Source of the DNA: an uncultured Coriobacteriaceae bacterium
GTDB taxonomy: Bacteria; Actinomycetota; Coriobacteriia; Coriobacteriales; QAMH01
Assembly: GCA_902783925.1 (NCBI GenBank)
Contig: CACZSV010000067.1
Span: forward strand, 1 to 15,972
Reading direction: 5' to 3'
Length of the DNA: 15,972 nt
Within the stretch, counting starts at the first letter, position 1. Each line of letters starts with the position of its first letter. A program made the translations under genes and the position numbers. The notes under the pieces were generated by a model. That model saw nothing but the letters and a program-made list of their open reading frames with translations, did no database searches and was not told the DNA's origin. Below are positions 1-7,240 of this stretch, piece by piece.

Positions 1-329
1 GGATTGGCCAACGCGGCAGAATTGAGGGACACCTTGTCCGCGCCAGCAGAGATCATTGTGCGCATATCGTCGATTGTCTTGAATCCGCCACCCACGCAGT
101 AGGGAATGTGAAGCTCTTCACTTGCGCGTGATGCCATATCGATGGTCGTCTTGCGACCCTCGTGCGTTGCCGTGATATCGAGGAAGATGACCTCGTCGGC
201 GGCCTGTCTATCGTATTCCTGGGCAAGCTCAATCGGGTCTCCCGCATCGCGCAAGTCCACGAAATTAACGCCCTTGACGACGCGGCCGTCCTTCACATCC
301 AGACAGGGAATGACGCGTTTTGTCAGCAT
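1..329 (-). CDS. hisF: Imidazole glycerol phosphate synthase cyclase subunit HisF (3' end outside window)
   Basis: HisF uses ammonia delivered by HisH to convert PRFAR into IGP and AICAR in histidine biosynthesis. Only the first 109 codons are in the window. The N-terminus reads MLTKRVIPCLDVKDGRVVKG, the canonical start of the family, with the catalytic aspartate at residue 11 and the phosphate-binding stretch CVGGGFKT further on. The ATG at 329-327 overlaps the hisA stop by 7 bases (ATGCTGA), and an AGGAGG ribosome site lies inside the end of hisA, which suggests translational coupling. It is the most distal his gene visible; any hisI/hisE would lie to the left, outside the window. Identity is secure; completeness cannot be judged. 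Confidence 0.96.
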   Translation of the reverse strand, partial: MLTKRVIPCLDVKDGRVVKGVNFVDLRDAGDPIELAQEYDRQAADEVIFLDITATHEGRKTTIDMASRASEELHIPYCVGGGFKTIDDMRTMISAGADKVSLNSAALAN

Positions 330-1057
330 GAGACCCTCCTGCATTCCGCGATTCCCTCTTCGACGGAAAATGCGCCTTCGTAGATTGCCCGTCCCGTGAT
401 GACGCCGTCGATGCTTCCCGCGTCAAGCTCGCCAAGTGCGCGGATGTCGTCGAGCGTCGCGATGCCGCCCGATGCCGTGATGGCGAAACCGGCAGCTTGA
501 GCAAGGCGTCCATAGGCTTTCGCGTCTATACCCGTTTGCATGCCGTCGCGAGCAATATCCGTATACACGAGCTCGTGGATACCGCGTTCCTTGAGCTCGG
601 CCACAAGGTCGATGGCGCGTGTGCTCGTGCCTTCACGCCAGCCTTCGATGGCGACCATGCCGTCTTTAGCATCGATACCCGCAACGACGTTGTCCGCGTA
701 ATGCGCGACGCACTGTTCGCAGAACTGCATATCACGCACGAGCGCACTGCCGAGCACGAGCCGCTGGGCACCTGTCTTCAAGTAGCGCTCGAAGGTCTCC
801 ATGGTGCGAATGCCGCCGCCGATCTCGATTTCCACATTGCATTCTCGGGCAATGGCAGAAATTACATCGATATTGGTTGGGGCGCCATTGCGTGCTCCAT
901 CCAAATCAACGATGTGGATGCGCTCCGCACCCGAGCGCTCGAAGGCCTTAGCCTGCGCCACGGCATCTTCGTTGTAAACGGTGACCTGGTTATAGTCGCC
1001 TTTCTTCAAGCGCACGGCTCTTCCGCCGAGTATATCTATTGCTGGAACAAGAATCAT
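323..1057 (-). CDS. hisA: ProFAR isomerase HisA
   Basis: HisA is the (beta/alpha)8-barrel isomerase that opens the ribose of ProFAR to give PRFAR, the substrate of HisH-HisF. The product is 244 residues, the usual family length. It starts MILVPAIDILGG with catalytic Asp8; the second catalytic region is GIDAKDG (Asp129) followed by YTDIARDGM (Thr166), and phosphate-binding GGGIRT and ASGGIA motifs are present. A GTG three codons upstream is in frame, but the ribosome site GAGGTG (1064-1069) covers it and sits six bases before the ATG at 1057, so the ATG is preferred. It starts 15 bases after hisH and its stop overlaps the hisF start. Confidence 0.96.
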   Translation of the reverse strand: MILVPAIDILGGRAVRLKKGDYNQVTVYNEDAVAQAKAFERSGAERIHIVDLDGARNGAPTNIDVISAIARECNVEIEIGGGIRTMETFERYLKTGAQRLVLGSALVRDMQFCEQCVAHYADNVVAGIDAKDGMVAIEGWREGTSTRAIDLVAELKERGIHELVYTDIARDGMQTGIDAKAYGRLAQAAGFAITASGGIATLDDIRALGELDAGSIDGVITGRAIYEGAFSVEEGIAECRRVSC

Positions 1058-1072
1058 TGCCTTCACCTCACA

Positions 1073-1723
1073 TTAGGCGCTTTTCACGATGTCGCCGAAG
1101 TTCTCGAGCAGCCTCAGCCCCAAGCGCGATGATTTCTCGGGATGGAATTGCACGCCAAAAATGTTCTCCTGTGCAACCGCACTTGCAAAGGTCTGCGCAT
1201 GCGTGGTCGTCGCAATCGCACACTTCATAGAAGCGGGCATCGCGCAATACGAATGCGTGAAGTAGAAAAACGACCCATCCGGGATGCCTTCGAATAGCGG
1301 GTTATCCTGAACGTACTCGACGGAATTCCATCCCACATGGGGTACTTTATGCTTCTTGCCCTGCGCATCGTACGCTGCAACCCGCTCGACATGGCCCGGC
1401 AAAAAGCCAAAACCATCCATACGAGCACCTGCCTCGCAGCCCTCGTCTCCCCAATCGAAGATGAGGTGCACGCCCAGGCAGATTCCCAGAAATGGAACGC
1501 CGCCTCTCACTGCATCCTTCAGGGCATGCGTCTGTCCGCTGCGATTCATCGTGGTCATAGCATCCGCAAACGAGCCAACTCCCGGCAAGACGATTCCATC
1601 GGCGCAAAGAATATCCTTGGGGTCTTGCGTGATGCGTGCATCATAGCCCGCATCAGCGAGCCCGCGCTGGACATTTGCCAGGTTCCCCTTGCAGTAATCG
1701 ACAACAGCAATCAATGCACTCAC
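1073..1723 (-). CDS. hisH: Imidazole glycerol phosphate synthase glutaminase subunit HisH
   Basis: HisH is the class I glutamine amidotransferase that supplies ammonia to HisF. The product is 216 residues. The nucleophile is Cys82 in LGICLG, and the His-Glu pair is His194 and Glu196 in QFHPEKS; the oxyanion-strand PGVGSF motif is at about residues 47-52. The frame is open far upstream, but homology begins at the GTG at 1723, preceded by AAAGGGAG. This GTG shares one base with the hisB TAG stop (TAGTG), so the two are coupled. One oddity is that the residue usually Gln in the CxGxQ nucleophile loop is His here (CLGVH). Confidence 0.95.
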   Translation of the reverse strand: MSALIAVVDYCKGNLANVQRGLADAGYDARITQDPKDILCADGIVLPGVGSFADAMTTMNRSGQTHALKDAVRGGVPFLGICLGVHLIFDWGDEGCEAGARMDGFGFLPGHVERVAAYDAQGKKHKVPHVGWNSVEYVQDNPLFEGIPDGSFFYFTHSYCAMPASMKCAIATTTHAQTFASAVAQENIFGVQFHPEKSSRLGLRLLENFGDIVKSA

Positions 1724-2313
1724 TACAGAACTCCCTTTGTCGAGGGAACAGCATCGGCAATGCGCGGGTTTATCGCGACGGCTGCACTTAGCGCACGCGC
1801 GCAAGCCTTGAATGCGGCTTCGAGAATATGATGTGTGTTGTACCCTGCAATCGAGCGTACATGCAAGGTGGCACCCATGTTCGACGCAAGTGCGATAAAG
1901 AATTCCTGCGCAAGCGTCGTATCGAAGGTACCGAGCAGCGGGCAAGTCAGGTCGACGGCATAGTGCAGCTGCCCTCTTCCCGAAATATCGACTGCAGACA
2001 TGACGAGCGCCTCGTCCATGGGCAGGATAATCGACCCGTAACGGACGATGCCCCTGCAGTCTCCCAGCGCATCGGCAAAGCATTGTCCAAGCACAATCCC
2101 GCAGTCCTCGACTGTGTGATGTGCCTCAACCTCGATATCCCCTTGTGCACGCACGCTCAAATCGAAGAGACCGTGACGGCCAAACGCGTCGAGCATGTGA
2201 TCGAAAAACGGCACACCGGTATCGATATCGGTGTTGCCCGTGCCGTCCAAATCAAGACATATCGTGATATCGGTTTCCTTGGTGGCGCGCGTAATCTCTG
2301 CTGTCCTACTCAA
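1723..2313 (-). CDS. hisB: Imidazoleglycerol-phosphate dehydratase HisB (monofunctional)
   Basis: The enzyme dehydrates IGP to imidazole acetol phosphate using bound manganese. The 196-residue product is the stand-alone IGPD form, without the HAD phosphatase domain found in enterobacterial HisB, so a separate histidinol-phosphatase must be encoded elsewhere. Metal-ligand motifs are visible: HHTVED at residues 65-70 and the second HH at 161-162 followed by Glu165, plus FFDHML at 36-41. The start is a TTG, supported by an AAAGGAG ribosome site six bases upstream and by the family N-terminus. It follows hisC after 27 bases and overlaps the hisH start by one base. Confidence 0.95.
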   Translation of the reverse strand: MSRTAEITRATKETDITICLDLDGTGNTDIDTGVPFFDHMLDAFGRHGLFDLSVRAQGDIEVEAHHTVEDCGIVLGQCFADALGDCRGIVRYGSIILPMDEALVMSAVDISGRGQLHYAVDLTCPLLGTFDTTLAQEFFIALASNMGATLHVRSIAGYNTHHILEAAFKACARALSAAVAINPRIADAVPSTKGVL

Positions 2314-2318
2314 TGTTG

Positions 2319-2325
2319 CTCCTTT
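2319..2325 (-). promoter_or_regulatory. Ribosome binding site fixing the TTG start of hisB
   Basis: AAAGGAG lies in the 27-base hisC-hisB gap, with five bases (CAACA) before the TTG at 2313. It is the strongest Shine-Dalgarno match there and supports initiation at a non-ATG codon. Confidence 0.75.
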
Positions 2326-2340
2326 GTGCGGATACGTAAT

Positions 2341-3426
2341 CTAGCGCTGGCTTCCCGTCTCGGTGAGCACCGCGCGAAGCGCCTCGATGAAGCGCGAGTT
2401 TTCTTCCGTCGTGCCCACAGTCACGCGTAGGCAATCTGGCAGGCGTGGATCGCCCGAGACATCGCGCACGAGCACGGAAAACCGCTCGTTGAGCTCTTGC
2501 CACACGCGCATCGCGAACTGCGTTTTGAACATGATGAAATTCGCGTCGCTCGCGTACACGGTCACATTGGGTATATCCTCGAGCTGCGCGATGAGCTCCG
2601 CTCTGCCTTTCTTGGCCTGCACGATGCCTTCGTCGAACAAAGCCCGAGCAGACACGACCTCCTCGCCGATGATTTGACTTATCGCATCGACGGAATATGG
2701 CTGGCGGACCTTTTTGAATTCGGTGATGACCGAGGAAGCGCCAATGAGATAGCCCAGTCGAATGCCGGCGCAACGGTAGGCCTTGGAAAACGTATGTAAA
2801 ATGAGCAGGTTCTCGTATTCGTCGAGCAAGCTGATCGCGCTTTGCCCACCGAATTCGCCATATGCCTCATCCACGAGTACGAGTGCATCGCTTGCATCGA
2901 GGATGCGGCGTATATCTTCGAGCGCAGTCGCGTTGCCCGTAGGATTATTCGGGCTCGTGAGCACGACGATGTCGATATCGCCTTGCGCAAGACGTTCGCA
3001 GGCCTTATCGACATCAATGCGCCATGTCCCCTCCTCGCGTGGCAGATTCACGACCTGCGTTCCCGTGAGCTCGGCATTCGTCTCGTAGACGGAAAAGGTC
3101 GGCGGAAAATTGAGGACCTTTCTCTGCGGCCCGCCCCAGGCAACGAAGATATCGAAGAGCAGCTCGTCGCCGCCGTTGCCGCATAAGACATTGGCGACCT
3201 TGACGCCGTGCCACTGAGCGATGAGCTGGCGCAGCCCGTTTGCAAGCGGATCTGGATAGCGGTGAAAGTCGAGCGTCTCGATACGCCGCTGAATGGCCGC
3301 GCGGACTTCGTCAGGTACGGGATATGCGCTCTCGTTAGCAGACAGCAGCGTCTCCGTTTTCATGTATTTGGGATCGTATGGCACCATGCCCACAAGGGAG
3401 GGTGCGCTTTGACGGACTTGTCTCAT
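2341..3426 (-). CDS. hisC: Histidinol-phosphate aminotransferase HisC
   Basis: HisC is a PLP-dependent fold-type I aminotransferase that turns imidazole acetol phosphate plus glutamate into histidinol phosphate. From the ATG at 3426 it is 361 residues, the usual length. Visible motifs are LSANESAYP (substrate/PLP region, near residue 30), CGNGGDELL (82-90), SPNNPTGN (158-165), DEAYGEF (186-192) and the PLP-lysine motif HTFSKAYRCAGIRLGY with Lys215. The frame stays open upstream into hisD, with ATGs at 3453, 3456 and 3462, but these would overlap the hisD end and add residues the family lacks. The chosen ATG is seven bases after the hisD stop. Its ribosome site is weak, so the exact start is uncertain. 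Confidence 0.94.
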   Translation of the reverse strand: MRQVRQSAPSLVGMVPYDPKYMKTETLLSANESAYPVPDEVRAAIQRRIETLDFHRYPDPLANGLRQLIAQWHGVKVANVLCGNGGDELLFDIFVAWGGPQRKVLNFPPTFSVYETNAELTGTQVVNLPREEGTWRIDVDKACERLAQGDIDIVVLTSPNNPTGNATALEDIRRILDASDALVLVDEAYGEFGGQSAISLLDEYENLLILHTFSKAYRCAGIRLGYLIGASSVITEFKKVRQPYSVDAISQIIGEEVVSARALFDEGIVQAKKGRAELIAQLEDIPNVTVYASDANFIMFKTQFAMRVWQELNERFSVLVRDVSGDPRLPDCLRVTVGTTEENSRFIEALRAVLTETGSQR

Positions 3427-3433
3427 TGCTTGT

Positions 3434-4795
3434 CTACTCGCTTTTCTCGCCATCATGGTCATGTCCGCAGCCGCACTCATCGTTGTTTGCGTTTTCCAGC
3501 TGCTCTTGTACGTACTGCATGAACTGCAGACGCAAATCGACAGAACGGCCATGCGACCAGAGCCCTTCGCGTGCGGCCAGCGTCATAGTCGCATCGGCAT
3601 CGGCCTCGAGAGCATCGAAGGAATAGCTCAGAATCGAGCTCTTCTTGACGAAGTCATCGACGGAAAGCGGACTGGAGAACGCAGCCGTCCCACCCGTGGG
3701 AAGCGTATGGTTCGGGCCAGCCACGTAATCGCCGATAGCTTCGGGCGTCCAGGGTCCCAAGAAGATCGCGCCGGCATTGCGAATCGAACCCAGAAGCTCC
3801 CAGGGATCGGACATGTCGACTTCGAGATGTTCGGGTGCGATGACATTGACCGCCTCGAAAGCCTGGGTGAGCGTCTTGCACACTACGATGAGTCCATGCT
3901 CGAGCGAAGCTTCTGTAATCTCGCGTCGTGGCGTCTGTTCGAGCAGCTCGGCAAGTGCGGCCTCGATCTCTGGCAGCATCTCCTCTTCGGTCGTGACGAG
4001 ATAGCACGTCGCCTTGGGATCATGCTCTGCCTGCGCCATAAGATCGATGGCGACAAATTCCGGAATCGAGCTCTCGTCTGCAAGCACGCAGACCTCGGAC
4101 GGCCCGGCAATCATATCGATGCCGACATCGCCGTTAACGAGCTTCTTTGCAGCGGCAACAAATGCATTGCCAGGACCCGTCACCTTATTCACGCTTGGGA
4201 TGCTTTCTGTTCCATACGCCATGGCGGCAATCGCCTGAGCGCCGCCGACCTTGAAAATGCGGTCGACACCGACGATATTCGCCGCGACAAGCGTATACGG
4301 ATTCACACTGCCATCCTTCGAAGGCGGCGTGCACATGATGATCTCGTCCACGCCGGCAACCGAAGCCGGAACAGCGTTCATGAGCACCGTCGAAGGATAC
4401 TGGGCCCGTCCGCCGGGCACGTAAATCCCCACACGCTCGAGCGGCGTGAAGCGCTGACCGGTGATGGCGCCATCGGCTCGCGTCGTGAACCACGACTGCT
4501 GCAGCTGGCGCTTGTGGAATTCGGTAACATTGTCCGCAGCGTACTCTACAGAGCGAATGAAATCCTCATCGACGGCCGTGTACGCCGCCTCGATTTCTTC
4601 TTCGCTCACCTCGAGCTCGCCGAGCGTGACCCCATCGAATTTCTCGGAATACGAGCGGAGCGCCTCATCGCCTTGCTTGCGCACCGTATCAACGATGTCG
4701 GTCGCAACCTTGAGCGCTTCGGCATCAAAGGCGCTATCGCGCTCGAGCATACTCTCATCAAAGCTCTCGTTTTCTTGAAGCACTATCTTTCTCAT
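3434..4795 (-). CDS. hisD: Histidinol dehydrogenase HisD with a Cys/His-rich C-terminal tail
   Basis: HisD oxidises histidinol to histidine in two NAD-dependent steps with a catalytic zinc. The product is 453 residues. Family motifs are YVPGGRA (125-131), KVTGPGN (204-210), GPSEV (231-235), AQAEHDP (254-260, zinc ligands Gln and His), APEHLE (320-325, catalytic Glu-His pair) and AGPNHTLPTGG (359-369). After the normal end of the family come about 15 extra residues with CGCGHDHD at 441-448, a plausible metal-binding tail. A GAGGAGT ribosome site at 4801-4807 precedes the ATG. It lies 34 bases after hisG and seven before hisC. Confidence 0.96.
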   Translation of the reverse strand: MRKIVLQENESFDESMLERDSAFDAEALKVATDIVDTVRKQGDEALRSYSEKFDGVTLGELEVSEEEIEAAYTAVDEDFIRSVEYAADNVTEFHKRQLQQSWFTTRADGAITGQRFTPLERVGIYVPGGRAQYPSTVLMNAVPASVAGVDEIIMCTPPSKDGSVNPYTLVAANIVGVDRIFKVGGAQAIAAMAYGTESIPSVNKVTGPGNAFVAAAKKLVNGDVGIDMIAGPSEVCVLADESSIPEFVAIDLMAQAEHDPKATCYLVTTEEEMLPEIEAALAELLEQTPRREITEASLEHGLIVVCKTLTQAFEAVNVIAPEHLEVDMSDPWELLGSIRNAGAIFLGPWTPEAIGDYVAGPNHTLPTGGTAAFSSPLSVDDFVKKSSILSYSFDALEADADATMTLAAREGLWSHGRSVDLRLQFMQYVQEQLENANNDECGCGHDHDGEKSE

Positions 4796-4829
4796 ATAAA
4801 ACTCCTCGATGACAAACTCGTGTCTATGT

Positions 4830-5492
4830 CTAGCTCATCGTGACTTCGCGGTCGCGTGTGAGTTCTTCTAGCTTTGCCGCAAGCTCGCGCACGCGGCTAT
4901 CGGTGCGCACGCTCGCCGGATTTGCAATGAAACGCGCCGTCGAAGCGAGCACCTCATCGACAACGCGAAGATTGTTCTCGCGAAGCGTCGTGCCCGTCGC
5001 CGTGATATCGACGATGCGGTCGGCCATGCCCACAAGCGGTGCAAGCTCGATATTACCGTGCATCTTGATGATGTCGACTTGAACGCCGGCTTCTTCATAG
5101 AAAGACTGCGTGATGCGCGGATACTTGGTCGCCACGCGCAGCACGCCGAGCTTTTCATAGCTCGCCTCTGCAGCACCCGGCATATCGGCAGGCTCTGCAA
5201 CGACAAAACGACAGTACCCGAACTTCAAGTCGACCATTTCCATCACGTTGAGACGCGCTTCGACGAGCGTGTCTTTTCCGCAGATACCGCAATCGGCGCC
5301 ACCGTAGGTGGTAAACACCGGAGCATCCGTTGGCCGCACGATGATGAAGTCGACCCCCGGGTTGGAAATGATGAGATGTCTGCCCGGATTTGCAAGGCCA
5401 GTGGTATCGAGCCCCGCTTGTCCAAGCAGTTCGACCGCATCGTTGAACAGCGATCCCTTGGAAACAGCTATGCGAAGATTACGCTTCTGCAT
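4830..5492 (-). CDS. hisG: ATP phosphoribosyltransferase, short-form catalytic subunit HisG
   Basis: HisG catalyses the first committed step, joining ATP and PRPP to give phosphoribosyl-ATP. The 220-residue length is that of the short form, which lacks the C-terminal regulatory domain and needs HisZ; hisZ is immediately upstream. The N-terminus is MQKRNLRIAVSKGSLF, with RPTDAPVF, GICGKDTLVE, RVATKYPR and the PRPP-loop region VDITATGTTLRENNL near residues 161-175. The long open frame upstream of 5492 overlaps hisZ and is not coding. The start is fixed by a GGGAGG ribosome site (5501-5506) within the end of hisZ; only one base separates the hisZ stop from this ATG. Confidence 0.96.
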   Translation of the reverse strand: MQKRNLRIAVSKGSLFNDAVELLGQAGLDTTGLANPGRHLIISNPGVDFIIVRPTDAPVFTTYGGADCGICGKDTLVEARLNVMEMVDLKFGYCRFVVAEPADMPGAAEASYEKLGVLRVATKYPRITQSFYEEAGVQVDIIKMHGNIELAPLVGMADRIVDITATGTTLRENNLRVVDEVLASTARFIANPASVRTDSRVRELAAKLEELTRDREVTMS

Positions 5493-5493
5493 C

Positions 5494-6612
5494 TTATTCA
5501 CCTCCCAAGACGACACGAACGCCCTGGGCGCGAAGCTGTGCCGCCTTCGCGAACATGAGCTTCGGGTCATCATCAGAAACGACCTGCTCGGGGCCGACAT
5601 CAGGCGGCGTCGCTCCCTGCGCTTCGAGCGCCGCAAGCACGCGCTCGAGTCCGAGCGCGAAACCGGCGGCAGGCTCGTTTCTGCCAAAGGCAGCCATCGT
5701 CGTATCGTAGCGCCCCCCGCTTGCCAGCGAAGCGGGAACCTCTGGCGCGTACGCCTTGAAGACGAGCCCCGTGTAATAATCGAATGAGGAGACGATCGAG
5801 AAATCGACCATAAGCGTGCCCATGTGCGTGTTCTCCTCGACAAGCTCGTACGTGCGCTGCAGCTGCTCGAGGTCGCTCTCGCAGCCCAGCGGAGCGACGA
5901 GCTCGGCACAGGCCCCGAAGGCTTCCTTGCCGCCTCGTATCCTCGCTAGACGGGCAATGGCATCGCCATATGCCGGCTTCACGCCTTCTTCTTTCGTGAG
6001 CAAGTCAATGCCCACGAGGTCGGATTTGTGAAACGCCTGCAGGATTCGGTCATGCCATTCGGGTGAATCGCTTGCCTGACGAACAAGGGCATTGAGTACG
6101 CCAACCGTTCCAATGGCTACTGTAAAGGTGGAAAGCCCCGCCGCCTGCAAAGCCTCAAAGAGAACGCAGAGGACTTCGGCATCGGCGACATATCCGCCCT
6201 TGCCAATACATTCGACGCCCAGCTGCGTGAACTCGCGCTCCTGTCCATAGGTCGATTCGCGCTCTGCAAAAACCGGCTGAGCATAGTAAAAACGAAACGG
6301 CCCCTTTTCATCGCGCAAGCGAGTAGCGGCGACACGAGCGACGGGAATTGTCACATCTGGACGCAGCGCGACCAGATTGCTGTCGCTGTCGAAGAACCGA
6401 AACGGTGCTTCTGCGGCAGCATGCGCCTGTAAGGAGTCTTTTCCGAGGCTCGACGCCATTCCGATGACGTCTGCAAGCTCAATCGCGGGCGTTTCGAGGG
6501 GAAGATAGCCCCACAGCCCAAATTGCGTGCTCACTGCCTGCGTAATAGTCTTACGCCAGGCTGCCTCGGTTGGCAGCACATCGCGAAACCCACGCGGCGT
6601 TCTTGGAATCAT
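5494..6612 (-). CDS. hisZ: ATP phosphoribosyltransferase regulatory subunit HisZ
   Basis: HisZ is a catalytically inactive paralogue of histidyl-tRNA synthetase that assembles with short-form HisG and confers histidine feedback. The product is 372 residues, shorter than true HisRS (about 420), and lacks an obvious anticodon-binding domain. Class II synthetase features remain: PRGFRDVLP near the N-terminus, a motif-2 region around FRFYYAQPVFAERES, then YYTGLVFKAY, LASGGRYD and AAGFALGLERVLA. A TTG five codons upstream is in frame, but the GAGGTG ribosome site (6620-6625) lies between it and the ATG, so the ATG at 6612 is chosen. It is the first gene of the his operon. A divergent HisRS is the only alternative; context makes HisZ much likelier. 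Confidence 0.93.
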   Translation of the reverse strand: MIPRTPRGFRDVLPTEAAWRKTITQAVSTQFGLWGYLPLETPAIELADVIGMASSLGKDSLQAHAAAEAPFRFFDSDSNLVALRPDVTIPVARVAATRLRDEKGPFRFYYAQPVFAERESTYGQEREFTQLGVECIGKGGYVADAEVLCVLFEALQAAGLSTFTVAIGTVGVLNALVRQASDSPEWHDRILQAFHKSDLVGIDLLTKEEGVKPAYGDAIARLARIRGGKEAFGACAELVAPLGCESDLEQLQRTYELVEENTHMGTLMVDFSIVSSFDYYTGLVFKAYAPEVPASLASGGRYDTTMAAFGRNEPAAGFALGLERVLAALEAQGATPPDVGPEQVVSDDDPKLMFAKAAQLRAQGVRVVLGGE

Positions 6613-6649
6613 GACAAAACACCTCAATACACCAATTAGTCAATAAGCA

Positions 6650-6665
6650 GCTCGCATACGCGAGC
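6650..6665 (-). promoter_or_regulatory. Small perfect stem-loop in the hisZ leader
   Basis: GCTCGC-ATAC-GCGAGC is a perfect six-base-pair inverted repeat with a four-base loop, between the candidate promoter and the hisZ ribosome site. It would form in the leader RNA. No U-run follows, so it is not a standard terminator. Function is unknown. Confidence 0.35.
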
Positions 6666-6669
6666 CGAT

Positions 6670-6700
6670 GCGATACTATACCGCAATGGGCGATACTCTA
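6670..6700. repeat. Pair of 11-bp direct repeats 20 bp apart, upstream of hisZ
   Basis: GCGATACTATA (6670-6680) and GCGATACTCTA (6690-6700) differ at one base and start exactly 20 bp apart, about two helical turns. They overlap the candidate his promoter, so they could be operator half-sites. This is an inference from position only. Confidence 0.35.
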
Positions 6701-6725
6701 GCACAGTAGAGTGCTAAAGTGTCAG
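6695..6725 (-). promoter_or_regulatory. Candidate his operon promoter
   Basis: On the minus strand CTGACA (6725-6720, five of six to TTGACA) is followed after 19 bases by TAGAGT (6700-6695), with a TGC extended -10 just before it. The spacer is longer than ideal. A second -10-like TATAGT lies at 6680-6675 but has no good -35. This is the only plausible site seen before hisZ. Confidence 0.3.
6699..6716. promoter_or_regulatory. Inverted repeat, possible operator of the his operon
   Basis: TAGCAC-N6-GTGCTA is a perfect 6+6 palindrome that overlaps the candidate extended -10 element of the his promoter. The position suits a repressor site. No known binding motif was recognised with confidence. 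Confidence 0.35.
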
Positions 6726-6765
6726 CATTTTGAGAAAAATGTCCGATGGGCGCATCCACGCGAGA

Positions 6766-6803
6766 TCAGAACTGCCTGAGCACAGGATACACGGCCCATG
6801 CCC
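6766..6803 (+). repeat. 38-bp flank element, copy 1
   Basis: This stretch, starting TCAGAACTG and containing CTGAGCACAGGAT and CCCATGCC, matches the reverse complement of 15704-15741 at 34 of 38 positions. Both copies lie next to a 52-bp hairpin array. Here 44 bases separate it from the first array unit. Confidence 0.8.
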
Positions 6804-6847
6804 CGCACCCCGCTCCGTCGGTCATTCATCCAGGCCACAAGCCCGTG

Positions 6848-7240
6848 CACCTTTGGCCGAAAACCCAAAAGGTGTACGGCCGCAGCCGGGCAACCCGCAC
6901 ACCTTCGCTCCCAGGGGCAAAAGGTGAACGGCTTCGATTGAGCAGCCCGCACACCTTTGGCCTGAATCACAAAAGGTGAACGACCCGCGCTCTGGAATCC
7001 ATACACCTTTGGCCGAAACGACAGAAGGTGAGCGGCCCGGGCTCTGGAATCCGCACACCTTTGGCCGAAAACCCAGAAGGTGTACGGCCGCAGCCGGGCA
7101 ACCCGCACACCTTCGCTCCCAGGGGCAAAAGGTGTACGGCTCCGATAAAGAGCTCCAGTGCACCTTCGGCCGAAATCCCAGAAGGTGTATGGCTCCGATA
7201 GGGAAGTCCGGTGCACCTTTGGCTCCAGCTTCGCGCGGAC
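6848..7240 (+). repeat. Tandem 52-bp hairpin repeat array 1 (eight units)
   Basis: CACCTT occurs at 6848, 6900, 6952, 7004, 7056, 7108, 7161 and 7214, a spacing of 52 bp five times and 53 bp twice. Each complete unit is a 27-bp palindromic core running from CACCTT to AAGGTG, plus a 25-26 bp linker. Two core types exist: a common one with GGCCGAAA in the loop and a second (6900, 7108) with GCTCCCAGGGGC, which extends the stem. The eighth unit keeps CACCTTTGGC but loses the closing AAGGTG. The linkers recur between units. The array fills most of the gap between the 3' end of the ASKHA gene and the his promoter. Function unknown. Confidence 0.9.

Noticed and set aside
3455..4843. Long plus-strand open frame of 462 codons opposite hisD
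   Set aside because: It lies entirely antisense to a well-conserved hisD and resembles no known protein; such shadows are expected with this codon usage.
6613..6694. Histidine leader-peptide attenuator or T-box before hisZ
   Set aside because: No run of His codons, no T-box core sequence and no terminator hairpin with a U-run were found.
6709..6717. CIRCE (HrcA) operator
   Set aside because: GAGTGCTAA matches one half-site, but the partner TTAGCACTC nine bases away is absent; the palindrome here has six-base arms and a six-base gap.
6848..7240. CRISPR array
   Set aside because: Period and palindromic cores look superficially right, but the sequences between cores recur within and between arrays, the cores vary, and no cas gene is present.
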